Of a DNA stretch of 64,000 bases, positions 35,031 to 44,556 are shown one piece after another; positions within the stretch are counted from its first letter, which is position 1; every line of letters begins with the position of its first letter. A model generated the notes under the pieces. It was not told the DNA's origin, made no database searches, and saw only the letters and a list, made by a program, of their open reading frames with translations. The DNA is from Paraburkholderia sp. BL23I1N1 (GTDB lineage Bacteria > Pseudomonadota > Gammaproteobacteria > Burkholderiales > Burkholderiaceae): contig NZ_RAPV01000001.1 of the NCBI RefSeq assembly GCF_003610295.1, positions 6,262,001 to 6,326,000 on the forward strand, given 5' to 3'. The translations under genes were made by a program, and so were the position numbers.

Positions 35031-36692
35031 TCAGTCGGGTCTCGCCACCCGGGCCTGCAAGGCGCGGATACGCCCAAGCGCCTGGATATTGGACACCGTC
35101 GCATCATACATCCTGGCGAGATCCGCTTTGAGCGCGGTACGCGAGCCACCGTCGAGATAGACCATATGCCCCGACGGATAAAAACGCGCCGACAGGTTCT
35201 GCCGGACCTGCTGGCTGACAAGCGGCATTTGCTGCAAGTCGAGCACGGTCTGATAGAACGGCGTGACGTAGTCGAAGAAACCGTTCGCGGAGAGCACCTT
35301 CAGGTCAGGATTGAGCGCCATCACCGCAGCAAGATCGCCGGCGGTGTACAGAATGATGTTGCCCTTCGCGTCGAGCCCCTTCTGCGCGCCAGTCGGATCG
35401 ATATGGCCGAAGTCCCAAAACTGGAATGCCTGATCGTTGAGGTCCGTGAACGCCGAATTCGACGTGTATTTCAACTGCTCGTTCAGATACACGTTCCACA
35501 TCGTCGTGTAGACGCCGGTCACCGCCGTCATGGTCGGATCGTTGCCACCGGAATTCGGATCGATCTTGCCGGCGATGCCGGTGTTGATCGCCGTCACGCG
35601 GCCGTCGTACTCGCCGAGCGCGAGGCCCTGTGCTTTCAGCAACGTGGTCAGGAACAGCGAATTACCACGGCTGTCGTACGACGCGATATCCAGACTCCAG
35701 GCGAGCAAGGTAGTTTTGTCGATACCGGTGTATTCGCTGAGTTTTTCGACCGTTGCGGAATCCGTGGTCGGAAACTTGCGCAGCGCCGCCAGATAGTCGG
35801 TGCGCGCGAATTGCGCCACTTCTTCGGCAAACGTGCCGAGGTCGGTCGGCCGCGGCGCAATGCCGAGCTTCTTGTGATACCACGCGTCCGCGGCGGTCGT
35901 GGGCAACGCGCCGACCGGGTTGCCGGCTTGCGTGTAGTCGAGAATGGACGATTGCAGCGTGATGCCGTTCAGATCGACGCCGTCTTCATGCAGCCGGTAC
36001 GCCAGCACGCAACTGCGCGCCGTGCCGTACGACTCGCCGAACAGGTACTTCGGCGAATTCCAGCGATTGTTTTTGGTGAGAAAGCGCTTGATGAACTGCT
36101 TGATCGAGTCCGCGTCCTGGTCGACACCCCAGAAGTCGCGATTCTTTTTCGGCGCGATCGCCGCCGAGTAGCCGGTGCCGACCGGATTGATGAAGATGAG
36201 GTCGCTCTTGTCGAGCAGACTATCCGGGTTGTCTTCCATCGAGTACGGCGCCGGCGGCGTAAAGCCCGGCATCGACGTCTTGATGCGGCGCGGCGCGAAC
36301 GAGCCCAGCAGGACGAACACCGAAGACGAACCTGGGCCGCCGTTGTAGAAGAAAGTCACCGGGCGGGTTTCCTCCTTCTGATTGTCCTGCGTGAACGCGA
36401 CGTAGAACATTTTGGCTTCGGGCTGCGAGCTGCTCGGGTCGACGATCACGAGGTGACCCGCGGTTGCCGTGTAGTTGATCTTCTGGCCGCCGATCGTGGT
36501 TGAGTGGTGCGTAATCGCGGCCGTCTCCGTGATATCGGTGACGGAATCGTCCGGCCCGTTGCCGTACGCAACCGGATCGAAGAACGGCTGATCGCCTGCT
36601 TTGTGCGACGCCCCGGCGGCGGCCGCTGCGGGCGAAGCATGCGAGTTGTGTGACGACTGCGGACTAACGGAAGCTGACTCGGTGTTCGTCAT
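35031..36692 (-). CDS. Serine carboxypeptidase, peptidase family S10
   Basis: Alpha/beta-hydrolase exopeptidase of 553 residues removing C-terminal amino acids at acid pH. The triad is visible: Ser in FGESYGTAR, Asp in ANGFFDYVTP and His in YPSGHMVYL. The oxyanion segment is FFYNGGPGSSSVF. ATG 36692 (MTNTESASV) has GGAG eight bases upstream; the frame upstream to 36764 lacks conservation. The N-terminal 40 residues are Ser/Ala/His-rich and show no normal signal peptide. It follows an S53 peptidase start region by about 190 bp, with the same orientation. Confidence 0.9.
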   Translation of the reverse strand: MTNTESASVSPQSSHNSHASPAAAAAGASHKAGDQPFFDPVAYGNGPDDSVTDITETAAITHHSTTIGGQKINYTATAGHLVIVDPSSSQPEAKMFYVAFTQDNQKEETRPVTFFYNGGPGSSSVFVLLGSFAPRRIKTSMPGFTPPAPYSMEDNPDSLLDKSDLIFINPVGTGYSAAIAPKKNRDFWGVDQDADSIKQFIKRFLTKNNRWNSPKYLFGESYGTARSCVLAYRLHEDGVDLNGITLQSSILDYTQAGNPVGALPTTAADAWYHKKLGIAPRPTDLGTFAEEVAQFARTDYLAALRKFPTTDSATVEKLSEYTGIDKTTLLAWSLDIASYDSRGNSLFLTTLLKAQGLALGEYDGRVTAINTGIAGKIDPNSGGNDPTMTAVTGVYTTMWNVYLNEQLKYTSNSAFTDLNDQAFQFWDFGHIDPTGAQKGLDAKGNIILYTAGDLAAVMALNPDLKVLSANGFFDYVTPFYQTVLDLQQMPLVSQQVRQNLSARFYPSGHMVYLDGGSRTALKADLARMYDATVSNIQALGRIRALQARVARPD

Positions 36693-36880
36693 GATCGCTC
36701 CATGGTTCGTTAACGTCTTGATGTGTCTTGTGCGTCCTGCGTTGCCTGCGTCTCCTGAGGCCATGCACCGTAGCGTCTGCGGCTTGAACGTGGCGCACTG
36801 TGGAATGAGCGCGGACGGCGGTGAACGCCTGAACTGACGATCAGCCAGGCGTCGCCCGAAACGTTCCGCGACTTTTCAGA

Positions 36881-38434
36881 CTATAGTGCCGCCGACACCT
36901 TCTGACCATTGGGACTGCCGAGTCCCGTGCACGCATCCCAGCCCGGCGACGCGGCGAAGCTGCCGTTGTTGCCCTGCGTGATGTCATTGCACGCGCCCGG
37001 CGCCTTGTACAGCTTCGGGTTGATGAAACCGGCCGGTTGTCCCTTGACCGCGTTGATCCGCGCGATCAGCGCCGCCCACAGCGGTGCAACCGCACTAGTG
37101 CCGCCGACCACCGTCTGCGTGCCGTCGATCAATACGCTATAGCCGGTGATGGGCGACGCATCGCCGGCCACGTCCGGCACGCCGCGCCCGCTGAGCGGCG
37201 TGCTGGCGCCGCTCGACGAAGTGGACGACAAGCCTTGTTGCCACACCGGGACCGGAAAGGCCCGGCTCACGCCACCACCGCCCGCGCCGCCCTGTGCGCC
37301 ATCGTTCCACACGACTTCAGAGAACGAGGTGCCCGACGCGGTCAGACTCGTGCCGCCGCATGCCAGCACATAAGGGCTCGACGCCGGGAAGTCGACCTGA
37401 TCGCCGCCGGAACCGTCGCTCGAACCGCTATCGCCCGACGCCGCGCAGACAGTCACACCCAGGGCCGCGGCCGTTTGCAGCAGGCTGTTGAATGCTTGCA
37501 ACGACTGGCTGGTCCAGTTCGACTCCGGGCCGCCCCAACTGATCGAGATCACCGAGGGTTTGTTGGTCGTGTCATGAATAGCGCGGCTCACCGCGTCGAT
37601 AAAACCGGCGTCGCTGTTCTGCGTGAAATAGACTGCGATCGTCGCGCCAGGCACGATCGCACCGACGATTTCGATGTCGAGCGTGACCTCGCCGTCGGGC
37701 CCGTTCGGGTCGCCGCTCGGTTGGTTGCTGCCCTGATCGACACCGACCGATTTCACCTTCGGTGAAGCAACGCCAAGGCTCGCAAAATAACTCGTCAGGT
37801 CGGACGTGTTGTACCCACCGCCGAGTTCGATGATGCCTACGCATTCGCCGCTGCCGTCGCCTTGCGGAAACTGATACAGCGACGCGAGCTGTGGCGGCGT
37901 GAAGGACGTCTGATGCGCTCTAGCCGGCTGGAACGGCGGCCGGATGCGAAAGTGCGGCCGCGCCTGAGGCCGGTTATCGAGCCCGAGCACGGCTTGCACG
38001 ACGCCGTGCAGATCGTCCGGCACGCTGATCGTACCGGTGCGGCCGCGGAACTGGCCCGCCGCGTGATGCTGGTAATGTTCCAGCTTGACGCCGAACGCGG
38101 CCTGGAACTGCGCGATCGTGCCACCCAGCAATACCTGGCGCGCGGCCGGATCTTCCCGCACCACCGTCAAGCCGTGTGCAGCGGCAAAGGCTTTGACCTT
38201 GGCAATGTCGTCCGGCGCGGCGCCATAATCTTTTGCAAATGCCTCACGCGAAAGCGGTTTGACGCTCGGGTCGCCCGCGTCGATCTTGCTCATCAGTGCG
38301 TCGAACTGCGCCTGCCGCTGACGGCGCAGTATCACGAAAACCTCGATCCGTTCTGCCGGATCGCATTGCCCAACGACCGTCGAACCTTGCTCTGCCTTTC
38401 GCTCGCTTCCCGGCAGCGGTTGTCTATTGACCAT
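36881..38434 (-). CDS. Sedolisin/kumamolisin-type acid peptidase, family S53
   Basis: Pro-enzyme of 517 residues. An activation domain (about 1-165; KDYGAAPDDIAKVKAFAAAH) precedes the catalytic domain. Catalytic Glu and Asp are in DGEVTLDIEIVG, the oxyanion Asp in ASGDSGSSDG and the Ser in GGTSAVAPLW. The C-terminal calcium site is in CNDITQGNNGSFAASPGWD. ATG 38434 has AGGAGA upstream; longer starts are unsupported. There is no evident signal peptide, so export would need another route. It precedes the S10 carboxypeptidase; together they could digest proteins at low pH. Confidence 0.9.
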   Translation of the reverse strand: MVNRQPLPGSERKAEQGSTVVGQCDPAERIEVFVILRRQRQAQFDALMSKIDAGDPSVKPLSREAFAKDYGAAPDDIAKVKAFAAAHGLTVVREDPAARQVLLGGTIAQFQAAFGVKLEHYQHHAAGQFRGRTGTISVPDDLHGVVQAVLGLDNRPQARPHFRIRPPFQPARAHQTSFTPPQLASLYQFPQGDGSGECVGIIELGGGYNTSDLTSYFASLGVASPKVKSVGVDQGSNQPSGDPNGPDGEVTLDIEIVGAIVPGATIAVYFTQNSDAGFIDAVSRAIHDTTNKPSVISISWGGPESNWTSQSLQAFNSLLQTAAALGVTVCAASGDSGSSDGSGGDQVDFPASSPYVLACGGTSLTASGTSFSEVVWNDGAQGGAGGGGVSRAFPVPVWQQGLSSTSSSGASTPLSGRGVPDVAGDASPITGYSVLIDGTQTVVGGTSAVAPLWAALIARINAVKGQPAGFINPKLYKAPGACNDITQGNNGSFAASPGWDACTGLGSPNGQKVSAAL

Positions 38435-38740
38435 GATGTCGATTCTCCTGTGACCGTGACGGCGCGCGGCGCAAGGTAGACCCCGCGCACGATACGCACC
38501 TGCACGAACTCGCCGCCATGCCATCAGCGGCGGATTACTGTTTCAAGGACTTCGCCAAACCGTCCGACCTATGCATTCGAACACAGTTCCAGCGTGTGCG
38601 GCAGTTGTCCGAATGGCTAACGCCGGATTGGAGCGATGCGCATCGCGCAGCACCCGCGCTATGATGCTGAAGCGGCAATCCAGCCGTTGCAGCTGCTCGC
38701 GCGCCGCCCGCGCGCACGATCGAAGAATCAGAGGAACCCC

Positions 38741-39250
38741 ATGTCAATTTCGATGTATCAAGCGTCATTGCCCGTGCTGGTGCGCGGCATGACCAACCTG
38801 CAAGTCATCCTCGGCAAGGCCGAGGCGCATGCTGCCGAGAGACAGATCGATCCCTCCGTGTTCACGAACGCCCGGCTAGCGCCGGACATGCTGCCGCTGA
38901 TGCGCCAGGTCTGGATCGTGAGCGACACGGCGAAGGGCTGCGCCGCGCGTCTGGCTGGCGTCGAAGCGCCGAAGTACGAAGACGTGGAACAGACCTTCGA
39001 CGAACTCGATGCCCGCCTTCAAAAGACGATTGATTATCTGAAGGAATTCAATGCGCAACAGATCGACGGATCGGAAGACCGTCCGATCACGCTGAAAATG
39101 CGCAGCGGCCCGATCGAGTTCACGGGGTTGTCATATCTGCTCGGTTTCGTGTTGCCGAACTTCTATTTTCACGTCACGACGGCGTACGACATTCTGCGTC
39201 ACAACGGCGTCGAGCTTGGCAAGCTCGACTATCTCGGCGGCATCAAGTAA
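38741..39250 (+). CDS. DUF1993 domain protein
   Basis: Protein of 169 residues. The opening SISMYQASLPVLVRGMTNLQ and the later FYFHVTTAYDILRHNGVELG are typical of DUF1993, a helix-bundle family with a DinB-like fold. AGAGGA precedes ATG 38741. It contains conserved His in the C-terminal motif, but no enzymatic role is known. Single gene. Confidence 0.88.
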   Translation: MSISMYQASLPVLVRGMTNLQVILGKAEAHAAERQIDPSVFTNARLAPDMLPLMRQVWIVSDTAKGCAARLAGVEAPKYEDVEQTFDELDARLQKTIDYLKEFNAQQIDGSEDRPITLKMRSGPIEFTGLSYLLGFVLPNFYFHVTTAYDILRHNGVELGKLDYLGGIK

Positions 39251-39265
39251 GAAGGCGTAATGGCA

Positions 39266-39586
39266 TCAACCGCGTGGCTGGAACGCGATGATTGCCATGC
39301 CGGCCAGTGTGAATGCCACGCCCGCTGCGTCCCACAGCGTGGGGCGCACTTTGTCGACGCACCATAACCACGCGATCGCCACCGCCACATACACACCGCC
39401 GTAAGCCGCATACACGCGGCCTGCGGCGGTGCCGTGCAGCGTCAGCAGCCAGGCGAACAACGCGAGGCTGAGCGCACCGGGAACCAGCAGCCAGATGGAG
39501 CCGCCCTCCTTCAGCCAACGCCAGGGCAAATAGCACCCGATGATTTCGGCCATGGCGGTCACGACATAAAGCAGGAACGTTTTCAT
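39266..39586 (-). CDS. UPF0060 (YnfA-like) membrane protein
   Basis: Four-helix inner-membrane protein of 106 residues related to small multidrug transporters. Signature segments are [40 protein letters not shown] and [23 protein letters not shown] 39586 (MKTFLLYVV) begins at the first helix; the longer start at 39628 adds a polar extension and is less likely. Convergent with the DUF1993 gene. Confidence 0.9.
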   Translation of the reverse strand: MKTFLLYVVTAMAEIIGCYLPWRWLKEGGSIWLLVPGALSLALFAWLLTLHGTAAGRVYAAYGGVYVAVAIAWLWCVDKVRPTLWDAAGVAFTLAGMAIIAFQPRG

Positions 39587-39786
39587 CGACAGATAGGGAA
39601 GCGAGTGGTTGTCTGGCCGCGGGACCATGCACGGCTTGCGCGCAGATAGTCCGTCGACTTTATTAACACACTCACCTGGCGCGCGGGCATGACACGTGCG
39701 GCGGCTGTCGCATCGGGTCCCTATTCACGCTACCTGTCATGCACGCCGCGTCACCCCGTATCGACATCCGCGAATTCGGCGGCCAG

Positions 39787-40416
39787 TTAGTCCAGCGAGA
39801 GCCGCAACGCAAAGCCGATCAGCGCCGCCGAGAAAGTCCAACGCTGCAGTGTCTGCGCGAGAGGATGCGCCCGCATCCAGCCGGCGATGCGCGCCGCGCC
39901 GATCGCATACATGGCGTCGAAACACGCGCCGACCGCGAGCAGGACCAGACCCAGTTCGACCATCTGCAGTGCAACCGGTCCGGCCGCGGGACGCACGAAC
40001 TGCGGCAACAGCACGGAGCAGAACAGCAGCGCTTTCGGGTTCAGCAGATTGGTCAGCAGGCCCTTCACGAAAGCGGCACGCAGCGGCTGCGATTCGACAC
40101 CCGCCACACCGCCTTCAGGCAACGCGAATACGGGTGAGCGGAAGATCTGGATGCCGACCCACGCGAGATAAACCGCACCGCCGTAACGCACCACGTCGTA
40201 CAGCCAGGGCGCACTGCGCAGCAGCGCCGCCACCCCGCATGCCGACAGCGTGACGTGCGTTGCACGCGCCACGCCCAGGCCGCCCGCCGCCGCAAAGCCA
40301 CTGCGCACGCCACGTCCGATGCTGGTCTGCAGAACCAGCGCCATGTCGGGTCCAGGCACGGCGTAGACCACAAACAGCGCAGCGATATAGACGATCAGAA
40401 GGTGTGCGGAAATCAT
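39787..40416 (-). CDS. LysE/RhtB-family exporter
   Basis: Inner-membrane amino-acid exporter of 209 residues with six helices. The family motif is VYAVPGPDMALVLQTSIGRG, later KGLLTNLLNPKALLFCSVLL. It is divergently transcribed from an Lrp/AsnC regulator across a 154-bp gap, the usual arrangement for amino-acid exporters controlled by their substrate. Confidence 0.9.
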   Translation of the reverse strand: MISAHLLIVYIAALFVVYAVPGPDMALVLQTSIGRGVRSGFAAAGGLGVARATHVTLSACGVAALLRSAPWLYDVVRYGGAVYLAWVGIQIFRSPVFALPEGGVAGVESQPLRAAFVKGLLTNLLNPKALLFCSVLLPQFVRPAAGPVALQMVELGLVLLAVGACFDAMYAIGAARIAGWMRAHPLAQTLQRWTFSAALIGFALRLSLD

Positions 40417-40570
40417 GGAAGCCTCTTGTTTTTAAGGGCTCTATCTTGCTATTGTCGGCGGAGGGTTTGCTGGCGAAATGCAAGGGTATGAGCTTCGTCT
40501 TTGGAGGAATGCGCTAACATTCTGCCTTTGATCCAAGTTTTCCGCCAACACACACTAACCCCGTTAAACC

Positions 40571-41038
40571 ATGGCAACCGACCTCGATAAAACAGACCGC
40601 GCGATCCTCGCCGCGCTGCAGAACGACGGCCGCATGTCGAATGCACGGCTGGCCGAGATGGTCGGCCTGAGCGAGACGCCTTGCGCCCGCCGCCTCAAGC
40701 GCCTTGAAAACGACGGCTATATCGACCAGTACCGCGCGATGCTTTCGCGCTCCGCCCTCGGCCTCGGCGTGGTCGCGTTCGTCTACGTCCGGTTTGCCGT
40801 GCACGACCGCGCGGTGGCCACCCGTTTCGAACGCGAAGTGCAGGCAATCCCGCGGATTCTGGCGTGCCACAACGTGTCGGGAAGCGCCGACTACATCCTG
40901 CAGGTGGTCGCGCACGATCTCGACGACTACGGCACCTTCATGCGCGACGAGATGCGCAGCCTGCCGGGCGTGACGTCGGTGGAATCGGCCTTGTCGCTGC
41001 GGGAAGTCAAGGCTAACGGCGGGCTGCCGCTGTCCTGA
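40571..41038 (+). CDS. Lrp/AsnC-family transcriptional regulator
   Basis: Protein of 155 residues. The N-terminal helix-turn-helix is LDKTDRAILAALQNDGRMSN through ETPCARRLKRLENDGYI. The C-terminal RAM ligand-binding domain includes ILACHNVSGSADYILQVVAH. It probably senses an amino acid and controls the divergent LysE-type exporter gene. Confidence 0.92.
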   Translation: MATDLDKTDRAILAALQNDGRMSNARLAEMVGLSETPCARRLKRLENDGYIDQYRAMLSRSALGLGVVAFVYVRFAVHDRAVATRFEREVQAIPRILACHNVSGSADYILQVVAHDLDDYGTFMRDEMRSLPGVTSVESALSLREVKANGGLPLS

Positions 41039-41103
41039 ACGCGGACGTGGCATAGTCACGCATTTGATACGGCGCGAGCTGACCACACGAGCACGGAGTT
41101 TTC

Positions 41104-41337
41104 ATGGATCACGACAAGGCGAGAGCCGAAGAAACAGCCGCGATGGAGCGCGTATTGACCGCAACCACGCGGGTAAAAGCGGCCTTCGCGTCGCTGCAGT
41201 CGCAATTCCCGCCGGCCGGCACCGGCCAGCCTTCGCAGTTCGCGCTGCAAACGTTCGACGCCGCGTTGCAGGAGCTCGAAGATGCGCAAGCCGCATTCGA
41301 CGAAATACTCGGCGATCTGCTTGACGGCAATCGTTGA
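41104..41337 (+). CDS. Small helical hypothetical protein, 77 aa
   Basis: Acidic, Ala/Gln-rich, all-helical protein (MDHDKARAEETAAMERVLTA, LQTFDAALQELEDAQAAFDE) with coiled-coil character and no cysteines or membrane segments. It follows the Lrp/AsnC gene by 65 bp. Resembles small Burkholderia proteins of unknown function; no family name assigned. Confidence 0.6.
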   Translation: MDHDKARAEETAAMERVLTATTRVKAAFASLQSQFPPAGTGQPSQFALQTFDAALQELEDAQAAFDEILGDLLDGNR

Positions 41338-41594
41338 GTGGCATAGCTGGTCTCTTCACTGCGTAGCTGCAGCGTAGTACGCGAGCGATGGCCGTCTTTG
41401 GTTTCCACCGGAACGGTCGTCGCGTTATTCGGTGGTGGCAGCTGGACTTGACCGTTAGTTGCGTATTAGCGCCCTGGACCTGGACGTACCACAAGGCCGG
41501 ATGGCCCACCACTCGCCCTGCCGGGTCTCGGGTACTTCAACGCACGACTGCATCCAGACGCGCGTTGAAGCACATGAAGCCCACCGCCCACCAC

Positions 41595-43148
41595 TCAAAA
41601 AAGAATATTGGTCCGCAACCCGACGATCGCTTCATTACCAACGCGTTGTGACGGATTGCCCGGATCGGGAATACCGCCTGCCGGACGGAACACATATTGG
41701 AAGTCCGCCTGCAACTGCCACCACGGTGCGACCTGATACTGGTAGGTCGCCTCGACGACAGTCTCGGCGCTGCGCGACGGATAACCCGGCGTCGTCAGCG
41801 CGGCGGTATCGCTTGCGAGCCCTTGAGCATGCGAGCCGATCTTCGCGTAGCCGACGGCCAATCCGGCAACGTCGTTGTCGCGCCCTTTGAACGGCGCTTT
41901 GAGCGTCACACCTGCATTCACGCCCAGGTCCACAAGATTGCGATCGCCCGGCGCGCCCATGACTCTCGCGAAAACGCCCACCGACTGCGGGCTGTCCCCG
42001 CCCCGTTGCCAGACCGTCTGATCGGCAACCGCGTAGAAGCTGTAGTCGCCCCGATGATTCGCCGGTACACCGCTGCTCGCCGGGTTCGCCAGCGACAAAC
42101 CGGCACGATCGAAACGCGGGTCCGCGAAATTTTGCGTGTTGTACCAGAAGCCGAGTTTGTAGACGCCTGGCAGCCCGCTTGCCTGCGAACCCGGCGAGTT
42201 CGCCGCGGGCGGGTTGATTGCATACTGCACTTCCCCGATGAACAACGCGCCGCCACGCAGATTGAAATTCGTGCCGTGGCGGTTCTGTTGCTGCGGGTCG
42301 CCCGTATCGCTGCCGGCCGGATTGCCGTCGAAGACGCCGGCCATCACGGTCCATGCATCCGAAGGCCTGGCGCGCAACCGCACACCCAGTGACGACAATG
42401 GATAAGCGGGACCGCCCGCAGGCATGTCGACCGACGGCAACACAGGCCAGCCGAACGTCGCGTTGATGAACGGCGTCGCGAACTGGCTCACCATGAATTC
42501 CTGGTCGAGACTCTGTTGCCCGACCTTCACGTCGACCTTTCCGCCGATCAGGGATTGCTGATACCAGAGCTCCCACAGCCGCGTCGTGTCGTCGGCCTCG
42601 ATGCCGCTCGCGCTTTGCAGGGTCAGCAGATTCCGCTGGCTCAGATTACTGCCGTGAATCTGCAACGCCGATACATTGAACGCGCCGCCCGGCAATCCCA
42701 GCGCTTTTTCCGTATCGACGACGATACCGAACTGGGTGAGTCCATCGTCAGCACCGCCCCGTTTAGCGCCGCCCGTCAGGTTGTTCAGATACTCGCCGGT
42801 TTCCTGCAGATTGAAGGTCACCCCGTAGTTACCGAGCCAGGGGCGCAGCCCGCCCATATCGCCGGGCAGATTCGAGCGTTCCCAGAGCCCGGTGGGCGCG
42901 GCAGGTGTCTGTTCAGCGGAGGAAGCCTGAACTCCGGCAGGCGTCTGATCCAAGGCCGGCGTCTGATCCGCTACCGGCGTCTGGGCCAGCACGGAGGGCG
43001 CTACCCCGAACGACAACAGGAAAGTCAGACCGAGGGGGCCGTCCGACTTCCACCACCCGGTTTTTGCAGGGTCTTTCTGCGCGAAACAAGGTTGGGCGCT
43101 GCGCACGCGACGCGCCAACGAACGATACGAAGACGATTTGACGAACAT
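41595..43148 (-). CDS. OprB-family carbohydrate-selective porin
   Basis: Outer-membrane beta-barrel of 517 residues. ATG 43148 (MFVKSSSYRSLARRV) with GGGAGTGAG upstream begins a signal region that ends near PSVLAQTPV. A low-complexity stretch of tandem VADQTPALDQTP-like units follows (about residues 50-85). The barrel starts near NLPGDMGGLRPWLGNYGVTF and ends GNEAIVGLRTNILF, with the terminal Phe needed for outer-membrane assembly. It allows diffusion of sugars. Stands alone, without sugar genes nearby. Confidence 0.88.
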   Translation of the reverse strand: MFVKSSSYRSLARRVRSAQPCFAQKDPAKTGWWKSDGPLGLTFLLSFGVAPSVLAQTPVADQTPALDQTPAGVQASSAEQTPAAPTGLWERSNLPGDMGGLRPWLGNYGVTFNLQETGEYLNNLTGGAKRGGADDGLTQFGIVVDTEKALGLPGGAFNVSALQIHGSNLSQRNLLTLQSASGIEADDTTRLWELWYQQSLIGGKVDVKVGQQSLDQEFMVSQFATPFINATFGWPVLPSVDMPAGGPAYPLSSLGVRLRARPSDAWTVMAGVFDGNPAGSDTGDPQQQNRHGTNFNLRGGALFIGEVQYAINPPAANSPGSQASGLPGVYKLGFWYNTQNFADPRFDRAGLSLANPASSGVPANHRGDYSFYAVADQTVWQRGGDSPQSVGVFARVMGAPGDRNLVDLGVNAGVTLKAPFKGRDNDVAGLAVGYAKIGSHAQGLASDTAALTTPGYPSRSAETVVEATYQYQVAPWWQLQADFQYVFRPAGGIPDPGNPSQRVGNEAIVGLRTNILF

Positions 43149-43625
43149 AAGCTCACTCCCATCGGGCCCGGCCACGCCGGGCGATGTATGACGACGTGAC
43201 CGTGCCTCGCAAACGATGCGATAACGATCAAACAGAGGGAGCGTGCAACTGGCAGACCGACAGAAACCGGTCACTGAAGAAGCGCGCTAACCCGAACGGA
43301 GCGAGTTAGCGGCGAAGGAGTCATCCTGCAGCTAACTCGCGGATATTGCGCCGGCGTAGGCCGGCATCGGACTTCCACTACTAGAGCATGTGTCCACGAG
43401 GGACTCCTGTTGCTGAGACGGGCGGATTGTATTCGGCACACTTATAAAATCGCAAGTAAAAACCGCATAAAAGTGATCGCACTCCGAATTTACGGCCGCA
43501 CTTTCGGCAGACACCTACCTGGCTTATTCACTGCTGCGCCTGCGCCCTTCCCCACCTGTCTTTCCTGTCATTTCTGAAAGACTCCGCTCCCTTAGCGACC
43601 ACGAAACGTATTGCCCCCCACATAA
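43149..43625. other. Intergenic region upstream of the porin
   Basis: About 480 bp without a gene; should contain the porin promoter. A moderately AT-rich segment at 43430-43480 is the best candidate, but no -10/-35 pair is asserted. Confidence 0.3.
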
Positions 43626-43655
43626 AAAAAGAATATTTGCTTCGCTTAACGAAGC
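43626..43655 (-). terminator. Rho-independent terminator of the 72-aa gene
   Basis: On the minus strand GCTTCG-N5-CGAAGC (43639-43655) is followed by AAATATTCTTTTTTT. The stem straddles the TAA stop (43646-43648) of the short gene, so the terminator overlaps the coding end. Confidence 0.7.
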
Positions 43656-43864
43656 ATGTTGACTTCTGCTTGCGGGAGTGCATAAAATTCGCCCGTCACC
43701 ACAAACGGGGCCATTGCCTTGGACACCAGCAGTAGTCGATCTTCGAACAGTTTCACTGCCTGACCGGCCCGACGTCCGCGCTCTCTTTTCTCAGCCGCCG
43801 TCTTGCCAGCAGGCAGACGGTGCGCGCCGTAGCAACTCTCTCCGTGCACCTTAACTAGCGCCAT
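43646..43864 (-). CDS. Small hypothetical protein, 72 aa
   Basis: Basic protein starting MALVKVHGESCYGAHRLPAG with KTAAEKRERGRRAGQAVKLF in the middle and a hydrophobic LLLVSKAMAPFVVTGEFYAL towards the C-terminus. Family unknown. Its stop lies inside a good terminator hairpin on the same strand, which supports a real transcription unit. Confidence 0.5.
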   Translation of the reverse strand: MALVKVHGESCYGAHRLPAGKTAAEKRERGRRAGQAVKLFEDRLLLVSKAMAPFVVTGEFYALPQAEVNMLR

Positions 43865-43920
43865 TCGGCCGCGCAGTGCTTACGCACGTCCTGCATCCGC
43901 GCAACCGTATGGCATCGTGT

Positions 43921-44067
43921 CGCGAGCCTCCGCTCGCGGCAGCGCTCGCTCACGCCGGTTCGATCCGTTCGAACGCCGGCGCGACCGGGCGCGTGGATAA
44001 ACGCGTGCTTATTCGACGCAAACAAGCGACGCCGATAAGCAACGCCGATAAGCAACACCGTTAAGGA
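43921..44067 (+). promoter_or_regulatory. Structured leader with hairpins and 13-bp tandem repeats upstream of NRAMP
   Basis: Two strong hairpins lie in a row: CGCGAGC-N4-GCTCGCG (43921-43938) and CGCCGGTTCGA pairing with TCGAACGCCGGCG with a two-base bulge (43953-43981). They are followed by three tandem 13-bp units of ACGCCGATAAGCA (44029-44041, 44042-44054, and the degenerate 44055-44067). The leader precedes two short reading frames and the NRAMP gene. A metal-sensing leader is possible, but no yybP-ykoY consensus was found. Confidence 0.4.
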
Positions 44068-44073
44068 GTCGCC

Positions 44074-44172
44074 ATGCCAGACAGTGACAGTTATCCCTTA
44101 TGCCGCTCAATTGCCACGCAATTTTTGTTTTGCCTGAGGAAAGCGAGTAGACCTTCGCCGCCGCGCGCATAG
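44074..44172 (+). CDS. Possible 32-codon leader peptide
   Basis: AAGGAG five bases before ATG 44074 is a strong ribosome site. The product begins MPDSDSYPLCRSIATQFLFC and ends in a basic, proline-rich tail. No homology. It could act in translational control of the downstream unit. Confidence 0.35.
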   Translation: MPDSDSYPLCRSIATQFLFCLRKASRPSPPRA

Positions 44173-44240
44173 TGCGGGTCGCGCTCCGTGTCTGCTGGCT
44201 TTCCGCAAACCGCGTAAAGCCATACGCCCGGAGAAAAATC

Positions 44241-44420
44241 ATGTACATCGCCGTCCTCGTACCGACCCTGCAGCAAACGCATATCCACAGCGACGCTGCA
44301 CTCGCGCTTCACAGCATCAAGCCGCACTGGCTCGCCACGTCCTGGCACCGCGTCAAAGCGTTGCTCTCGGACCCGGCTTCGAAGTTAGCTTCGGACTCAG
44401 CTTCGGACTCAGTTTCATAA
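44241..44420 (+). CDS. Small His- and Ser-rich protein upstream of NRAMP, 59 aa
   Basis: ATG 44241 follows GGAGA by seven bases. The product begins MYIAVLVPTLQQTHIHSDAA, contains further His residues (ALHSIKPHWLATSWHRV) and ends ASKLASDSASDSVS, encoded by repeats of GCTTCGGACTCA. His-rich small proteins beside metal transporters can bind metals, but that is inference here. A second short frame (44459-44554, MHRRRSIRFDDIRAADPEDA), ending two bases before the NRAMP start, lacks a ribosome site. Confidence 0.4.
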   Translation: MYIAVLVPTLQQTHIHSDAALALHSIKPHWLATSWHRVKALLSDPASKLASDSASDSVS

Positions 44421-44556
44421 CGACTCACTACCGGCACCCGCACGCCTTCGCGATCCGCATGCACCGCCGTCGCTCGATCCGATTCGACGACATTCGCGCA
44501 GCGGATCCCGAAGACGCGCCACTGCATTCAAACCACATCGACTCAGGCGGCTAAAA

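Noticed and set aside
34863..36503. Plus-strand open frame of 546 codons
   Set aside because: Antisense to the S10 carboxypeptidase; arginine-rich and without motifs.
43865..44240. Manganese (yybP-ykoY) riboswitch ahead of the NRAMP gene
   Set aside because: The conserved yybP-ykoY sequence elements were not found, although other hairpins and repeats are present.
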